14,988 bases of DNA from an uncultured Oscillospiraceae bacterium (lineage in GTDB: Bacteria > Bacillota > Clostridia > Oscillospirales > Ruminococcaceae). The stretch lies in the NCBI GenBank assembly GCA_910578755.1, contig CAJTSZ010000051.1, forward strand, positions 1-14,988. The letters are read 5' to 3'. The notes under the pieces were generated by a model. It searched no databases. It had not been told where the DNA came from and worked only from the letters and a program-made list of their open reading frames with translations. Positions 6,808 to 14,091 of the stretch are shown here, in pieces (position 1 is the first letter of the stretch; each line of letters starts with the position of its first letter). Position numbers and translations under genes: made by a program.

Positions 6808-6860
6808 TACATTTGGGCGTCCTGCCGGTTGGCCCTAAAAAATAAAACAGGAGAAAAATT

Positions 6861-8267
6861 ATGGTTTTTGCAAACTTGATTTTTATTTACATATTCCTGC
6901 CCCTAAACCTGTTGCTTTACTTTATTACAAAAAATAAAACCTTCCGCAATGTGGTTCTAATTGTGTTTTCCTTGTTGTTCTACACCTGGGGAGAGCCGGT
7001 TTGGGTTGGCCTGCTCCTTTTTTCGGTGGCTTATGACTACCTCCATGGCCTAGCTATCCAGCGCTGGCGGGGCAAGTGGCAGGCAAAGGTGGCCCTAATT
7101 TCCGCCCTTACCATGAATATTGGCCTGCTGGTGGTATTTAAGTACAGCGGCTTTTTGGTAGAAAATATGAACAGCCTGTTTGGCCTCAGCCTGCCAGTAC
7201 CAGCGGTGGGCCTGCCCATTGGCATTTCCTTTTACACGTTCCAGATTATTTCCTACGTTGTGGACGTTTACCGGGGGGACGTTTTGGCTCAGCGCTCCTT
7301 TTTCAAGTTTTTAATGTACGTTTCCAGCTACCACCAGCTGGTAGCTGGGCCCATTGTACGCTACAGCGACATTGAGGCGGAAATAGACAGCCGGCAAATC
7401 TCCTTTTCCGACATCAGCGAAGGTGTCACTAAGTTTGCCATTGGCCTTGCGAAAAAGGTTATGGTGGCCAACGTGGCCGGCCAGCTGGTGGCCCAGTACC
7501 TGGATGGGGACTTAACACGCCTTTCCGTGGCAGGGAGCTGGTTTGGGGTGCTGCTGTTTGCCCTGCAGCTTTACTACGACTTTTCCGCCTATTCCGATAT
7601 GGCCATTGGCCTGGGGCGCATTTTTGGGTTCCACTACGGTGTTAATTTTAACTACCCCTACATTGCGGCATCCGTAACGGAATTTTGGCGGCGGTGGCAC
7701 ATTTCCCTCAGCAGCTTTTTCCGGGATTATGTGTACATCCCCTTAGGGGGCAACCGTAAGCACCAGGTGTTTAACATTGCCGTTGTTTGGCTGCTCACCG
7801 GCCTGTGGCATGGCGCCAGCTGGAACTTTGTTTTGTGGGGGGCCTACTATGGGGCGCTGCTTATTATAGAAAAATGGTTCCTTTTGGGTATTTTGAAAAA
7901 GCTGCCTGCACTTTTTGGCCATATTTACCTTATTGCCGTTTCCCTGGTGGGTTGGGCCCTGTTTTATGTGACGGATATGTCCCGCTTAAAACAGCTGCTT
8001 TCCATAATGTTTGGCCAGGGCGGCGCCCCCCTTACCGATGTCACCCTTTCTATTGTTATTTCCAACAATATTTTTTGGCTTGGGCTGGTGCTGCTGTTCT
8101 GTATGCCTGTTACCCAGTGGGTAAAACGCAGGGCGCAGGCCATTGGCCAAAGGGGCCAGGTTGTGGTTCAAGGCTGCACGGCAGCAATGAACCTGGTTAT
8201 TTTGTTCCTCTGTACAGCCATGCTGGTAGGGCAGAGCTACAACCCGTTTTTGTACTTCCGCTTTTAA
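6861..8267 (+). CDS. MBOAT-family O-acyltransferase (AlgI/DltB-like)
   Basis: Polytopic membrane enzyme of 468 residues. It belongs to the membrane-bound O-acyltransferase group that moves acyl groups (usually acetyl, or D-alanyl in DltB) across the membrane onto extracellular polymers. The opening MVFANLIFIYIFLPLNLLLY is the usual AlgI-type start. The central signature EFWRRWHISLSSFFRDYVYI has H280, and LTGLWHGASWNFVLWG has H317, corresponding to the invariant active-site histidine. Hydrophobic segments run throughout, with a cytoplasmic-type re-entrant core between. AGGAG eight bases upstream supports the ATG. The next gene, a DHHW/AlgX-like protein, begins 18 bases after the stop, the same pairing as in alginate and peptidoglycan/EPS acetylation systems. 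The acceptor polymer is not identifiable here: no glycosyltransferase or teichoic-acid gene is in the window. Confidence 0.92.
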   Translation: MVFANLIFIYIFLPLNLLLYFITKNKTFRNVVLIVFSLLFYTWGEPVWVGLLLFSVAYDYLHGLAIQRWRGKWQAKVALISALTMNIGLLVVFKYSGFLVENMNSLFGLSLPVPAVGLPIGISFYTFQIISYVVDVYRGDVLAQRSFFKFLMYVSSYHQLVAGPIVRYSDIEAEIDSRQISFSDISEGVTKFAIGLAKKVMVANVAGQLVAQYLDGDLTRLSVAGSWFGVLLFALQLYYDFSAYSDMAIGLGRIFGFHYGVNFNYPYIAASVTEFWRRWHISLSSFFRDYVYIPLGGNRKHQVFNIAVVWLLTGLWHGASWNFVLWGAYYGALLIIEKWFLLGILKKLPALFGHIYLIAVSLVGWALFYVTDMSRLKQLLSIMFGQGGAPLTDVTLSIVISNNIFWLGLVLLFCMPVTQWVKRRAQAIGQRGQVVVQGCTAAMNLVILFLCTAMLVGQSYNPFLYFRF

Positions 8268-8285
8268 GGCAAGGAGGGTTTTGTA

Positions 8286-9821
8286 ATGAAAAAAAACAAT
8301 TCCAAAAAAAGCTGGGCTTACGAGCTGGAAACCACCCACATTTTAAACTTTGCCCTGTTTTTTACAGTGATTGCCGTTGTGGGTGTGCTGGCGGTGGCGC
8401 TGCCAAAGCCTAAAATATCGGAATACGAGAAAAGGGACCTGGCTGCCATGCCCCAATTTACATGGCAGGCGTTGTTCAGCGGCAGCTATACCAAGGATTT
8501 GGAGCTGTTTTTTGCCGATACCTTTCCCGCCAGGGAAAAGTTTGTGGAAATTTCGGCCCGGATGGAGGATATGCGCGGGATGCGTATGGATGACGTAAAA
8601 ATCCATGAGCAGCCTTCCACTTCCCAATCGCAGCCGCCCTCAGCCCCCTTGGGGGACCAGTTCCCCGCCCAGCAGCCGGAAAAAGAACAGGAGCAGCAGG
8701 CCCCTCCTGCCCAGGAACAGGCGCCGCAGCAGCCCTCCGAACTACAGGCGGTGGAAAACGATGTAGAAGGGGAGAAGCGCGGCTCGGTGTTCCTTTATAA
8801 GGATATGGCCCTGCCCATGTTTGGCGGCAACAAACCTGCCGGCCAGCAGTACGCCCAGGTTATTACCAATTACAGCGAGGTTTTAGGGGACAGTGTTACT
8901 GTGTATAATTTAATTATCCCTTCTGCAATTGAGTTTTATCTTCCGGAAAAGTACAAAGACCAGGGCATTACTGGGGACGAAAAGGATAATATTGATTATA
9001 TTTACTCCCAAATGGGGGAAAAGGTGCATACGGTGGACGCCTACAGTAAAATGGACCAAGCAAAGGACCAGTATATTTATTTCCGCACAGACCACCACTG
9101 GACAGCTCGGGGCGCTTACGCTGCTTACCAGGCATTTTGCCAGGAGGCGGGCCTTACACCTGTACCTTTGGAGGATATGGAATACCACCGCATTGACGGT
9201 TTTGTAGGCAGCCTTTACGGACAAACCCAGGAGATTCGCCTGAAAGAAAACCCCGATTATGTGGAATATTTTGTTCCACCCCAGCCCCACACCACCTACC
9301 GGTATGTAAAAAATGAGCCCTATACCCCTTACCCGTCCACAGTGTGGGCCAGTTACGCAACCAGCGGGCCCAACACATACAGTGTGTTCCTTCATGGGGA
9401 TTTCCCCCTTACCCACATTATAACCGGCCAAAACACAGGGCGAAAAATTGCAGTGGTAAAGGAATCCTTCGGCAACGCGTTTTCCCCTTTCCTTATTTCC
9501 CACTACGACGAAATTTTTGTGGTGGACCAGCGGTACTTCCAGCTTGGCTTTATTAACTTTATACAGCAAAACGGCATTAACGAGCTGCTGTTTATTAACA
9601 ATGTTTTTGCCGCCAATACCTACATTCGCATTAACGAAATCAGCCGCATTATGTACCAGCAGTTTGTTCCCCCAGTTTACACGCCCCCGGTAGAGGAACC
9701 GGAGGAGGAAACCCAGCCGGAGGAGATTGAGGTTGAGGAAGAGGAAAAGCCGAAAAAAGCAAAAAAGAAAAAGCCTGTGAAAAAAGACGATGATGAGGAT
9801 GACGACGAGGATGACGATTAA
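8286..9821 (+). CDS. DHHW-family (AlgX/AlgJ-like) SGNH acyltransfer protein, membrane-anchored
   Basis: Extracytoplasmic partner of the MBOAT enzyme, predicted to accept or transfer acyl groups on the outer face. The 511 residues begin with a positively charged cytoplasmic tip and one membrane helix (about 19-39). The family's KRDLAAMPQFTW and DTFPAREKFVE stretches follow. A Gln/Pro-rich linker (about 108-150) precedes the catalytic region. The family motif TDHHW gives D269 and H271, and KESFGNAFSPF gives S394, matching the Asp-His/Ser triad of AlgX. The C-terminus is unusual: a Pro/Glu stretch, then a Lys-rich block, then a run of Asp and Glu to the end. The start has GGAGG about 8 bases upstream. 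Enzymatic competence is inferred from the intact triad positions. Confidence 0.88.
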   Translation: MKKNNSKKSWAYELETTHILNFALFFTVIAVVGVLAVALPKPKISEYEKRDLAAMPQFTWQALFSGSYTKDLELFFADTFPAREKFVEISARMEDMRGMRMDDVKIHEQPSTSQSQPPSAPLGDQFPAQQPEKEQEQQAPPAQEQAPQQPSELQAVENDVEGEKRGSVFLYKDMALPMFGGNKPAGQQYAQVITNYSEVLGDSVTVYNLIIPSAIEFYLPEKYKDQGITGDEKDNIDYIYSQMGEKVHTVDAYSKMDQAKDQYIYFRTDHHWTARGAYAAYQAFCQEAGLTPVPLEDMEYHRIDGFVGSLYGQTQEIRLKENPDYVEYFVPPQPHTTYRYVKNEPYTPYPSTVWASYATSGPNTYSVFLHGDFPLTHIITGQNTGRKIAVVKESFGNAFSPFLISHYDEIFVVDQRYFQLGFINFIQQNGINELLFINNVFAANTYIRINEISRIMYQQFVPPVYTPPVEEPEEETQPEEIEVEEEEKPKKAKKKKPVKKDDDEDDDEDDD

Positions 9822-9847
9822 CCTTGTGGAAAAAAGGAGGAGCGCCA

Positions 9848-10840
9848 ATGAAAAAGTGCCTTGCAGCCATAGGGGCGGCGCTGCTGCTTTTTGCAGGCTG
9901 TACCTCCCTTTCTGATGAAAAAGCGGCCCCTCCGGCAATTACTACCCTGGTGCTGGCCCTGCCGGAGGGCGCCAGCCGCCGCCTGGAGGAAACTGCCAGG
10001 GAGCTGATACGCCGCGGGGAGGATTTTTCCCAAAATACCTTGGCCTTTGAACTGGTTTATGAAAAGGATATTGCGCAAGCAATGGAAAAAGGCACAGCCC
10101 ATATTTACATTGCGGAAAATGCGGCGGCAGCCCAAACCTGGGAAAAGCTGAATGCCCTGGAGCTGCCATACCTGTTTTACAATGCGGATCATATGGTAAG
10201 CGGGGTGAACGCCCCGGAATTTTTAAAAAGCCTGAACAAGGTTGCCGGGCTGCCTGTGGAGCTGCGCCGGGTAGCCTTTGGCGGCTATATTGATATGGCG
10301 GGAACCTTACTTCAAGGGGAAAAAGAAGAAAGGACAGAGCCGGTACTTTTGGCCCTCAGCCAGGGCTTTTTTACCCAGCAGGCCCAGGAAATTTTAGAAA
10401 TTACCCAAGTAACGCCTTTGGAGGGGCAAACGCCCCTTTCCGTGGTTCACCGCGGGGAGGCGGAATTGGGGGAGGTTCAGGCGGATGACGTACTCCTAAA
10501 AAGCCTGGAGGGGCAAACGCTGTTTTTCACTCAGCACCGCATGGTGCTGGTAGATATTTTTTTCGCCTCTAATATGGACGAAATTTTACCTTTGCGGGAG
10601 CAGGCCGCTTTAGAGGAGGCCACCGTTTATGCTGCCGGCTACTGCAAAACCATGGCGGATGAAGCCCGAAAACAAACCGCAGCAAAGGCCCATGAAACAG
10701 GCGCTGCCGGGCGCAGCCCAAACATCAATAATTTGTTTAGCCGCTTTGGGGATTTATACAGCGCCCAGGGCAGGCGGGCCGCCCCGGCCTACGATAAGGA
10801 TTTAGCCAAATTATTGCGCCAATACGGCATTAAAAATTAA
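9848..10840 (+). CDS. Lipoprotein resembling a TRAP-transporter solute-binding protein (DctP-like)
   Basis: A predicted 330-residue lipoprotein: MKKCLAAIGAALLLFAGC ends in a lipobox with lipidated C18. The body recalls DctP-type TRAP binding proteins. An LPYLFYNADHM segment matches the usual LPyLF-x-d-x-eH, GEAELGEVQADDVL stands where family members have G-x-vDG-x-E, and the C-terminal helices (REQAALEEATVYAAGYCKTM) fit the typical end. The conserved P-x-D-x-xG-x-K-x-R segment, whose Arg holds the carboxylate of the ligand, is not recognisable. No membrane subunits (DctQ/DctM) are present. I take the ATG at 9848, six bases after AAAGGAGGAG; an upstream TTG (9824) would spoil the signal peptide. 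It is the third gene of the acyltransferase operon, 26 bases after the second. Its job there is unknown. Confidence 0.7.
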   Translation: MKKCLAAIGAALLLFAGCTSLSDEKAAPPAITTLVLALPEGASRRLEETARELIRRGEDFSQNTLAFELVYEKDIAQAMEKGTAHIYIAENAAAAQTWEKLNALELPYLFYNADHMVSGVNAPEFLKSLNKVAGLPVELRRVAFGGYIDMAGTLLQGEKEERTEPVLLALSQGFFTQQAQEILEITQVTPLEGQTPLSVVHRGEAELGEVQADDVLLKSLEGQTLFFTQHRMVLVDIFFASNMDEILPLREQAALEEATVYAAGYCKTMADEARKQTAAKAHETGAAGRSPNINNLFSRFGDLYSAQGRRAAPAYDKDLAKLLRQYGIKN

Positions 10841-10876
10841 AGAACACTCCTCGCAAGCACTGGGGAGTGTTCTTTT
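10839..10876 (+). terminator. Intrinsic terminator of the acyltransferase operon
   Basis: A 12-bp perfect stem (arms 10839-10850 and 10864-10875) with a 13-base loop runs into TTTTATTATT. It begins at the stop codon of the lipoprotein gene and closes the three-gene operon. Confidence 0.88.
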
Positions 10877-10895
10877 ATTATTCAATATCATTGAA

Positions 10896-10931
10896 AATAA
10901 CCCGCCGGGGAAAAATTCCCGGCGGGTTATT
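10896..10931 (-). terminator. Intrinsic terminator of the minus-strand lipoprotein gene
   Basis: A 14-bp perfect stem (arms 10896-10909 and 10918-10931) with a GC-rich core CCCGCCGGG and an eight-base loop lies just past the stop of the convergent gene. On the minus strand its 3' side reads TTATTTTCAA. Confidence 0.9.
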
Positions 10932-10940
10932 GGCTTGTTA

Positions 10941-11435
10941 TTACTTTTGGGTAGCGATGGAAGTGGCTACTACCATCCAGTTGGAAGCCCCTTCTGCAGG
11001 TGCTTCCACATATTTTAAGGAGATGCACAGCTTGTTTACAGAAGTGCCCCCAAGGTTAACGTAGGCTTGTACATCGCAGGAATCGTCGCCTTTTACAATT
11101 TCTAATCCGTCAACAGAGCTTAAATCGGGGAAATCCTCATCGTCAGGGAAAGCGGCGTAGTATTCCGGGGCAGTGTCGGCCTGGTAGTTGTTGATAACCT
11201 CCTGGAAGGCGGCCAAAACAGCGTCTTTATCCTCCTGGGCCTTTTCCACCAAACCAGCTTTTTGGTCCTCTGCCGGGGCTTGTGTTTCCGGCTCCTTTTC
11301 CTCCTGAGGCTGGGCCTGGGTAGGAATGGTTTCGGGGTCGGGATTGGCCGCAACGGGCTCCTTTTTATTGCTGCAGCCTGCAAACAGGGCTGCGCATACC
11401 AGTACGGCAGCTAAAAGCACTTTCCATTGTTTCAT
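10941..11435 (-). CDS. Lipoprotein of unknown function
   Basis: 164 residues. The signal MKQWKVLLAAVLVCAALFAGC ends in a lipobox with lipidated C21, so the protein should sit on the outer face of the membrane. Residues about 24-65 form a Pro/Glu/Gln-rich linker. The rest is a small acidic domain with a helix around KDAVLAAFQEVINNY and a beta-rich end (CDVQAYVNLGG, KLCISLKYVEA, SNWMVVATSIA). The two cysteines of that domain might form a disulphide. I do not recognise the domain; its layout recalls small DUF4878/NTF2-like lipoproteins, but that is a guess. AGGAGG eight bases upstream supports the ATG. It is a single-gene unit with its own terminator. Confidence 0.8.
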   Translation of the reverse strand: MKQWKVLLAAVLVCAALFAGCSNKKEPVAANPDPETIPTQAQPQEEKEPETQAPAEDQKAGLVEKAQEDKDAVLAAFQEVINNYQADTAPEYYAAFPDDEDFPDLSSVDGLEIVKGDDSCDVQAYVNLGGTSVNKLCISLKYVEAPAEGASNWMVVATSIATQK

Positions 11436-11492
11436 TATTTATCCTCCTGTTCTGCCGCGGAAAAGCGGCGTACAATTGAATCTATATTTATA

Positions 11493-11510
11493 ATAGTACC
11501 AGTATACTAT
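11493..11510. promoter_or_regulatory. 18-bp palindrome upstream of the lipoprotein gene
   Basis: Arms ATAGTA (11493-11498) and TACTAT (11505-11510) flank six bases. It sits about 60 bases upstream of the ATG, where the promoter is expected; TATTAT and TATAAA-like -10 boxes overlap or adjoin it on the minus strand. A repressor site is plausible; no regulator is indicated. Confidence 0.35.
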
Positions 11511-11579
11511 GTTTTTCTGCAAAAAACTTGAAAAACCTATAAACAGAATATGTCTAATTTAATAATTTTTACAGTTATC

Positions 11580-12134
11580 CTATTTCCTTTTTTTGGTTTT
11601 TTGCACATACCGCTGCCTAAAATTGTTCCCCATCCCTTCCTGGGCCCTTTGCCGTACAAACAGGCATTGTTCTTCCAGCATATCCCGCTTGGGCAGAATT
11701 ACCGCCTGGCTAATGTTTAAAAAGAATAAAAAATGCCGCTTCATTTCAAAGCCTTTGAACATCCGTTTCCACTGGTAAAAGGAATTCTCCCCCTGGGTGG
11801 CCAGATGCAGCCCCTGGCCGGAAACCGTAATTGTATATTGGCTGTTAAAGGCGGCCCTGTCGCTTTTTATGTACTGGTGTACCATAAACTCTGTTACCCC
11901 AAGCACCAAAAGCAAAAAAACAAGGAATACCCAGCTAATGTGAAACAGCAGGGTGTTGGGGTGAAACCAGGGCAAAATGCGCCCAAGCAAAATGGCAATA
12001 GCAAGGGCAGCTATGGCCATAACAATATATGGCTCCAGCCTGTGGCGCTGGAACAGGTTAAAATAGGCCACAGCCCGGTAATCCCGGTGGCGTATGGTGG
12101 TTTTAAACTGTATTTGTTTTTTGTTATATTCCAT
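11580..12134 (-). CDS. YcxB-like membrane protein
   Basis: A 184-residue protein with two predicted membrane helices (about 36-55 and 62-85) after a short N-terminal strand region (IQFKTTIRHRDYRAVAYFNL). A C-terminal soluble domain of about 95 residues follows. This layout, with the pattern FYQWKRMFKGFEMKRHFLFFL then AVILPKRDM, matches the YcxB-like family (PF14317), whose function is not known. The ATG has AGGAGGG five bases upstream. The gene starts 14 bases after the ybaK-type gene ends, so the two are co-transcribed. The C-terminus is strongly basic. Confidence 0.72.
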   Translation of the reverse strand: MEYNKKQIQFKTTIRHRDYRAVAYFNLFQRHRLEPYIVMAIAALAIAILLGRILPWFHPNTLLFHISWVFLVFLLLVLGVTEFMVHQYIKSDRAAFNSQYTITVSGQGLHLATQGENSFYQWKRMFKGFEMKRHFLFFLNISQAVILPKRDMLEEQCLFVRQRAQEGMGNNFRQRYVQKTKKRK

Positions 12135-12148
12135 ATTTCCCTCCTGTG

Positions 12149-12640
12149 TTACTGCAAGCCGCCTAATTTTGTTATTTCGCTAAAGGTTCCCCCGCAGGCC
12201 TGGGCCAGCAGCTGGGGAGATGTTTCTATTTGCAGCCCCCGTTTTCCGCCGCTTACCACAATGGTTTCCTGGTTTAGGGCGGAGCTGTGGAATACCGTAG
12301 GGAACTGCTTTTTCATTCCCAAGGGGGAACATCCGCCCCGCACATAACCGGTGAGGGGGGTAATTTCTGCCACGTGAATCATCTCCATGGATTTTTCCCC
12401 CACACAGCGGGCCGCCTTTTTTAAATCCAATTCCTCCGCCACGGGTATTACAAATACAAACACGCCCTTGCTGCTGCCGCGGCATACCAGGGTTTTAAAT
12501 ACTTTTTCCGGGGGAAAGCCTATTTTTGCCGCTGCGGTTACCCCGTCCAGTATGCCGTCGCTGCAATCGTAACAGTGGGCTTTATAAGTAATATTTTGTT
12601 TTTCCAAAATGCGCATAACATTTGTTTTTTGCTGCGCCAT
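12149..12640 (-). CDS. ybaK: Cys-tRNA(Pro)/Cys-tRNA(Cys) deacylase, YbaK/EbsC family
   Basis: Cytosolic editing enzyme that hydrolyses cysteine wrongly attached to tRNA(Pro), protecting translation. The 163-residue length is typical of the stand-alone form. Diagnostic stretches are PPEKVFKTLVCRG, with K49 in the position of the catalytic lysine of YbaK; FVFVIPVAEELDLKKAA; and the glycine loop RGGCSPLGMKK (101-111). The start has GGGAGGA upstream. No clear promoter is seen in the 86 bases between it and the pepT terminator, so its promoter is weak or atypical. First gene of a two-gene unit with the YcxB-like gene. Confidence 0.9.
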   Translation of the reverse strand: MAQQKTNVMRILEKQNITYKAHCYDCSDGILDGVTAAAKIGFPPEKVFKTLVCRGSSKGVFVFVIPVAEELDLKKAARCVGEKSMEMIHVAEITPLTGYVRGGCSPLGMKKQFPTVFHSSALNQETIVVSGGKRGLQIETSPQLLAQACGGTFSEITKLGGLQ

Positions 12641-12726
12641 TGTTGTTTCCTCCCGTCTGTGTTTTTGTTTTTTTCCGTTCCAGTGGCAAGCAATGGAGGC
12701 CCCCGCCTTTGTCAGAGAGGCAGGAA

Positions 12727-12759
12727 AAAACAGGGGCGCCGCTGGCAGGCCCCTGTTTT
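12727..12759 (-). terminator. Intrinsic terminator of pepT
   Basis: An 11-bp perfect stem (arms 12727-12737 and 12749-12759, AAAACAGGGGC and its complement) with an 11-base loop lies 17 bases past the pepT stop. Its 3' side on the minus strand runs into TTTTTTCC. Confidence 0.88.
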
Positions 12760-12776
12760 ACGCAAAACTTCCCAGC

Positions 12777-14000
12777 TTATTTTGTATGGAGTTCTACCAG
12801 CTTCAGCAAAACTTCCACAATTTTTTCCATTGCCTGAATAGAAACATACTCAAACCGGCCATGGAAGTTTTCGCCGCCGGTGCACAGGTTGGGGCAGGGC
12901 AGTCCCATGTAGGAAAGGCGGGCCCCGTCGGTGCCGCCCCGTACAGGCAGTTCAATTACTTCTACGCCGCAGGCTGTAAAGGCTTCCCGGGCTTTTTCCA
13001 CCAGGTGGAAGTGGGGTTTAATCTGTTCAATCATATTGTAGTAGGAGTCCTTTACCTCTGCCTCAACGGTGCCCTGGCCGTATTTTTCGTTTAAGTAAGC
13101 GGCAATTTTAGTAAAGCGGGCTTTTTTCTCCTCAAATTTTGCTTTATCGTGGTCACGGATAATATAGTTCATGGTGGTAAGCTCTACCCCGCCGTGGATT
13201 TCATCCAAATGGCTAAAGCCTTCCCGGTGTTCTGTAAAGGAGGGGTTTTCAAATACGGGCAGCATGGAGTGGAACTCCATAGCCAGCAAAGCGGCGTTTA
13301 CCATAACATTTTTAGCCCCGCCGGTGTGGCTGCTTATGCCGTGGATGGTAATATTTGCAGAAGCGGCGTTAAAGTTTTCGTAAGAAATTTCCCCCAGCTC
13401 CCCGCCGTCCACAGTGTAGGCGTATTTGGCGCCGAAGCCCTTTACATCAAAGTAGTTGGCGCCGCGGCCAACCTCCTCGTCGGGGGTAAAGCCAATTTTA
13501 ATGGTGCCATGGGGCAGTTCCGGGTGAGCCATTAAGGTTTCAGCCAAGGTCATAATTTCGGCAATGCCAGCCTTGTCATCAGCGCCCAAAAGGGTAGTGC
13601 CGTCGGTAACAATCAGGTCCTGGCCAATGTATTTGTTCAGGCTGGGGTAATCCCTTGTTTTCATGGAGATGTTTTTTTCTTTATTCAAAAGAATATCTCC
13701 GCCGGGGTACTGCTCCACAATGCGGGTTTTAATGTTGGCGCCAGGGGCGGCGGAAACCGTATCCATGTGGGCAATAAAGCCTAAAACAGGGACGTTTTCG
13801 CAGCCCTTAGCAGCGGGAACTGTACCGTAAACATAACCTTTATCGTCCATAAAGGCGTCGGAAATGCCCATAGCTTTCATTTCCTCCACCAAATACTTGC
13901 CCAGGTTTTTCTGTTTTTCTGTGGTGGGGACGGTTTGAGAGTGGCTGTCAGACTCTGTATCAAAGGAAACGTATTTCAAAAATCTTTCATGGTTTTTCAT
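12777..14000 (-). CDS. pepT: Peptidase T (tripeptide aminopeptidase)
   Basis: Cytosolic di-zinc aminopeptidase of the M20 family that removes the N-terminal residue from tripeptides. The 407-residue length is standard. Metal and catalytic residues are all in place: H78 and D80 in GFIAHMDTV, D141 in LLGADDKAG, E175-E176 in FTPDEEVGRG, D198 in TVDGGELGE, and H380 in GGENFHGRFEY. The dimerisation domain contains HGISSHTGGAKNVMVNA. The start ATG has AAAGGAGAG eight bases upstream and a strong promoter 50-75 bases further up; the terminator at 12727 closes it. The gene is monocistronic, though the upstream TraX-family gene lacks an evident terminator and may read into it. Confidence 0.96.
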   Translation of the reverse strand: MKNHERFLKYVSFDTESDSHSQTVPTTEKQKNLGKYLVEEMKAMGISDAFMDDKGYVYGTVPAAKGCENVPVLGFIAHMDTVSAAPGANIKTRIVEQYPGGDILLNKEKNISMKTRDYPSLNKYIGQDLIVTDGTTLLGADDKAGIAEIMTLAETLMAHPELPHGTIKIGFTPDEEVGRGANYFDVKGFGAKYAYTVDGGELGEISYENFNAASANITIHGISSHTGGAKNVMVNAALLAMEFHSMLPVFENPSFTEHREGFSHLDEIHGGVELTTMNYIIRDHDKAKFEEKKARFTKIAAYLNEKYGQGTVEAEVKDSYYNMIEQIKPHFHLVEKAREAFTACGVEVIELPVRGGTDGARLSYMGLPCPNLCTGGENFHGRFEYVSIQAMEKIVEVLLKLVELHTK

Positions 14001-14048
14001 GGGAAATCTCTCCTTTTTTCCGGCGGCGCCGGTGTTTATTTCCTTTTC

Positions 14049-14077
14049 ATTATACTCTTTTCCTCTGTTTGTTACAA
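14049..14077 (-). promoter_or_regulatory. pepT promoter
   Basis: On the minus strand, TTGTAA (14072-14077), a 17-base spacer and a perfect TATAAT (14049-14054). The -35 is also one arm of an inverted pair, TGTTACAA (14070-14077) with TTGTAACA (14110-14117), which may be a regulatory site. Confidence 0.8.
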
Positions 14078-14091
14078 CAAGCTTTTTGGGC

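Noticed and set aside
6484..6879. 131-codon plus-strand frame running through the inverted repeat
   Set aside because: Overlaps the acyltransferase start, has no ribosome site, and reads through palindromic non-coding DNA.
8910..9938. 342-codon open frame on the minus strand
   Set aside because: It lies opposite the DHHW gene, which has clear family motifs, an anchor and a ribosome site; the antisense frame has no recognisable domain and no ribosome site.
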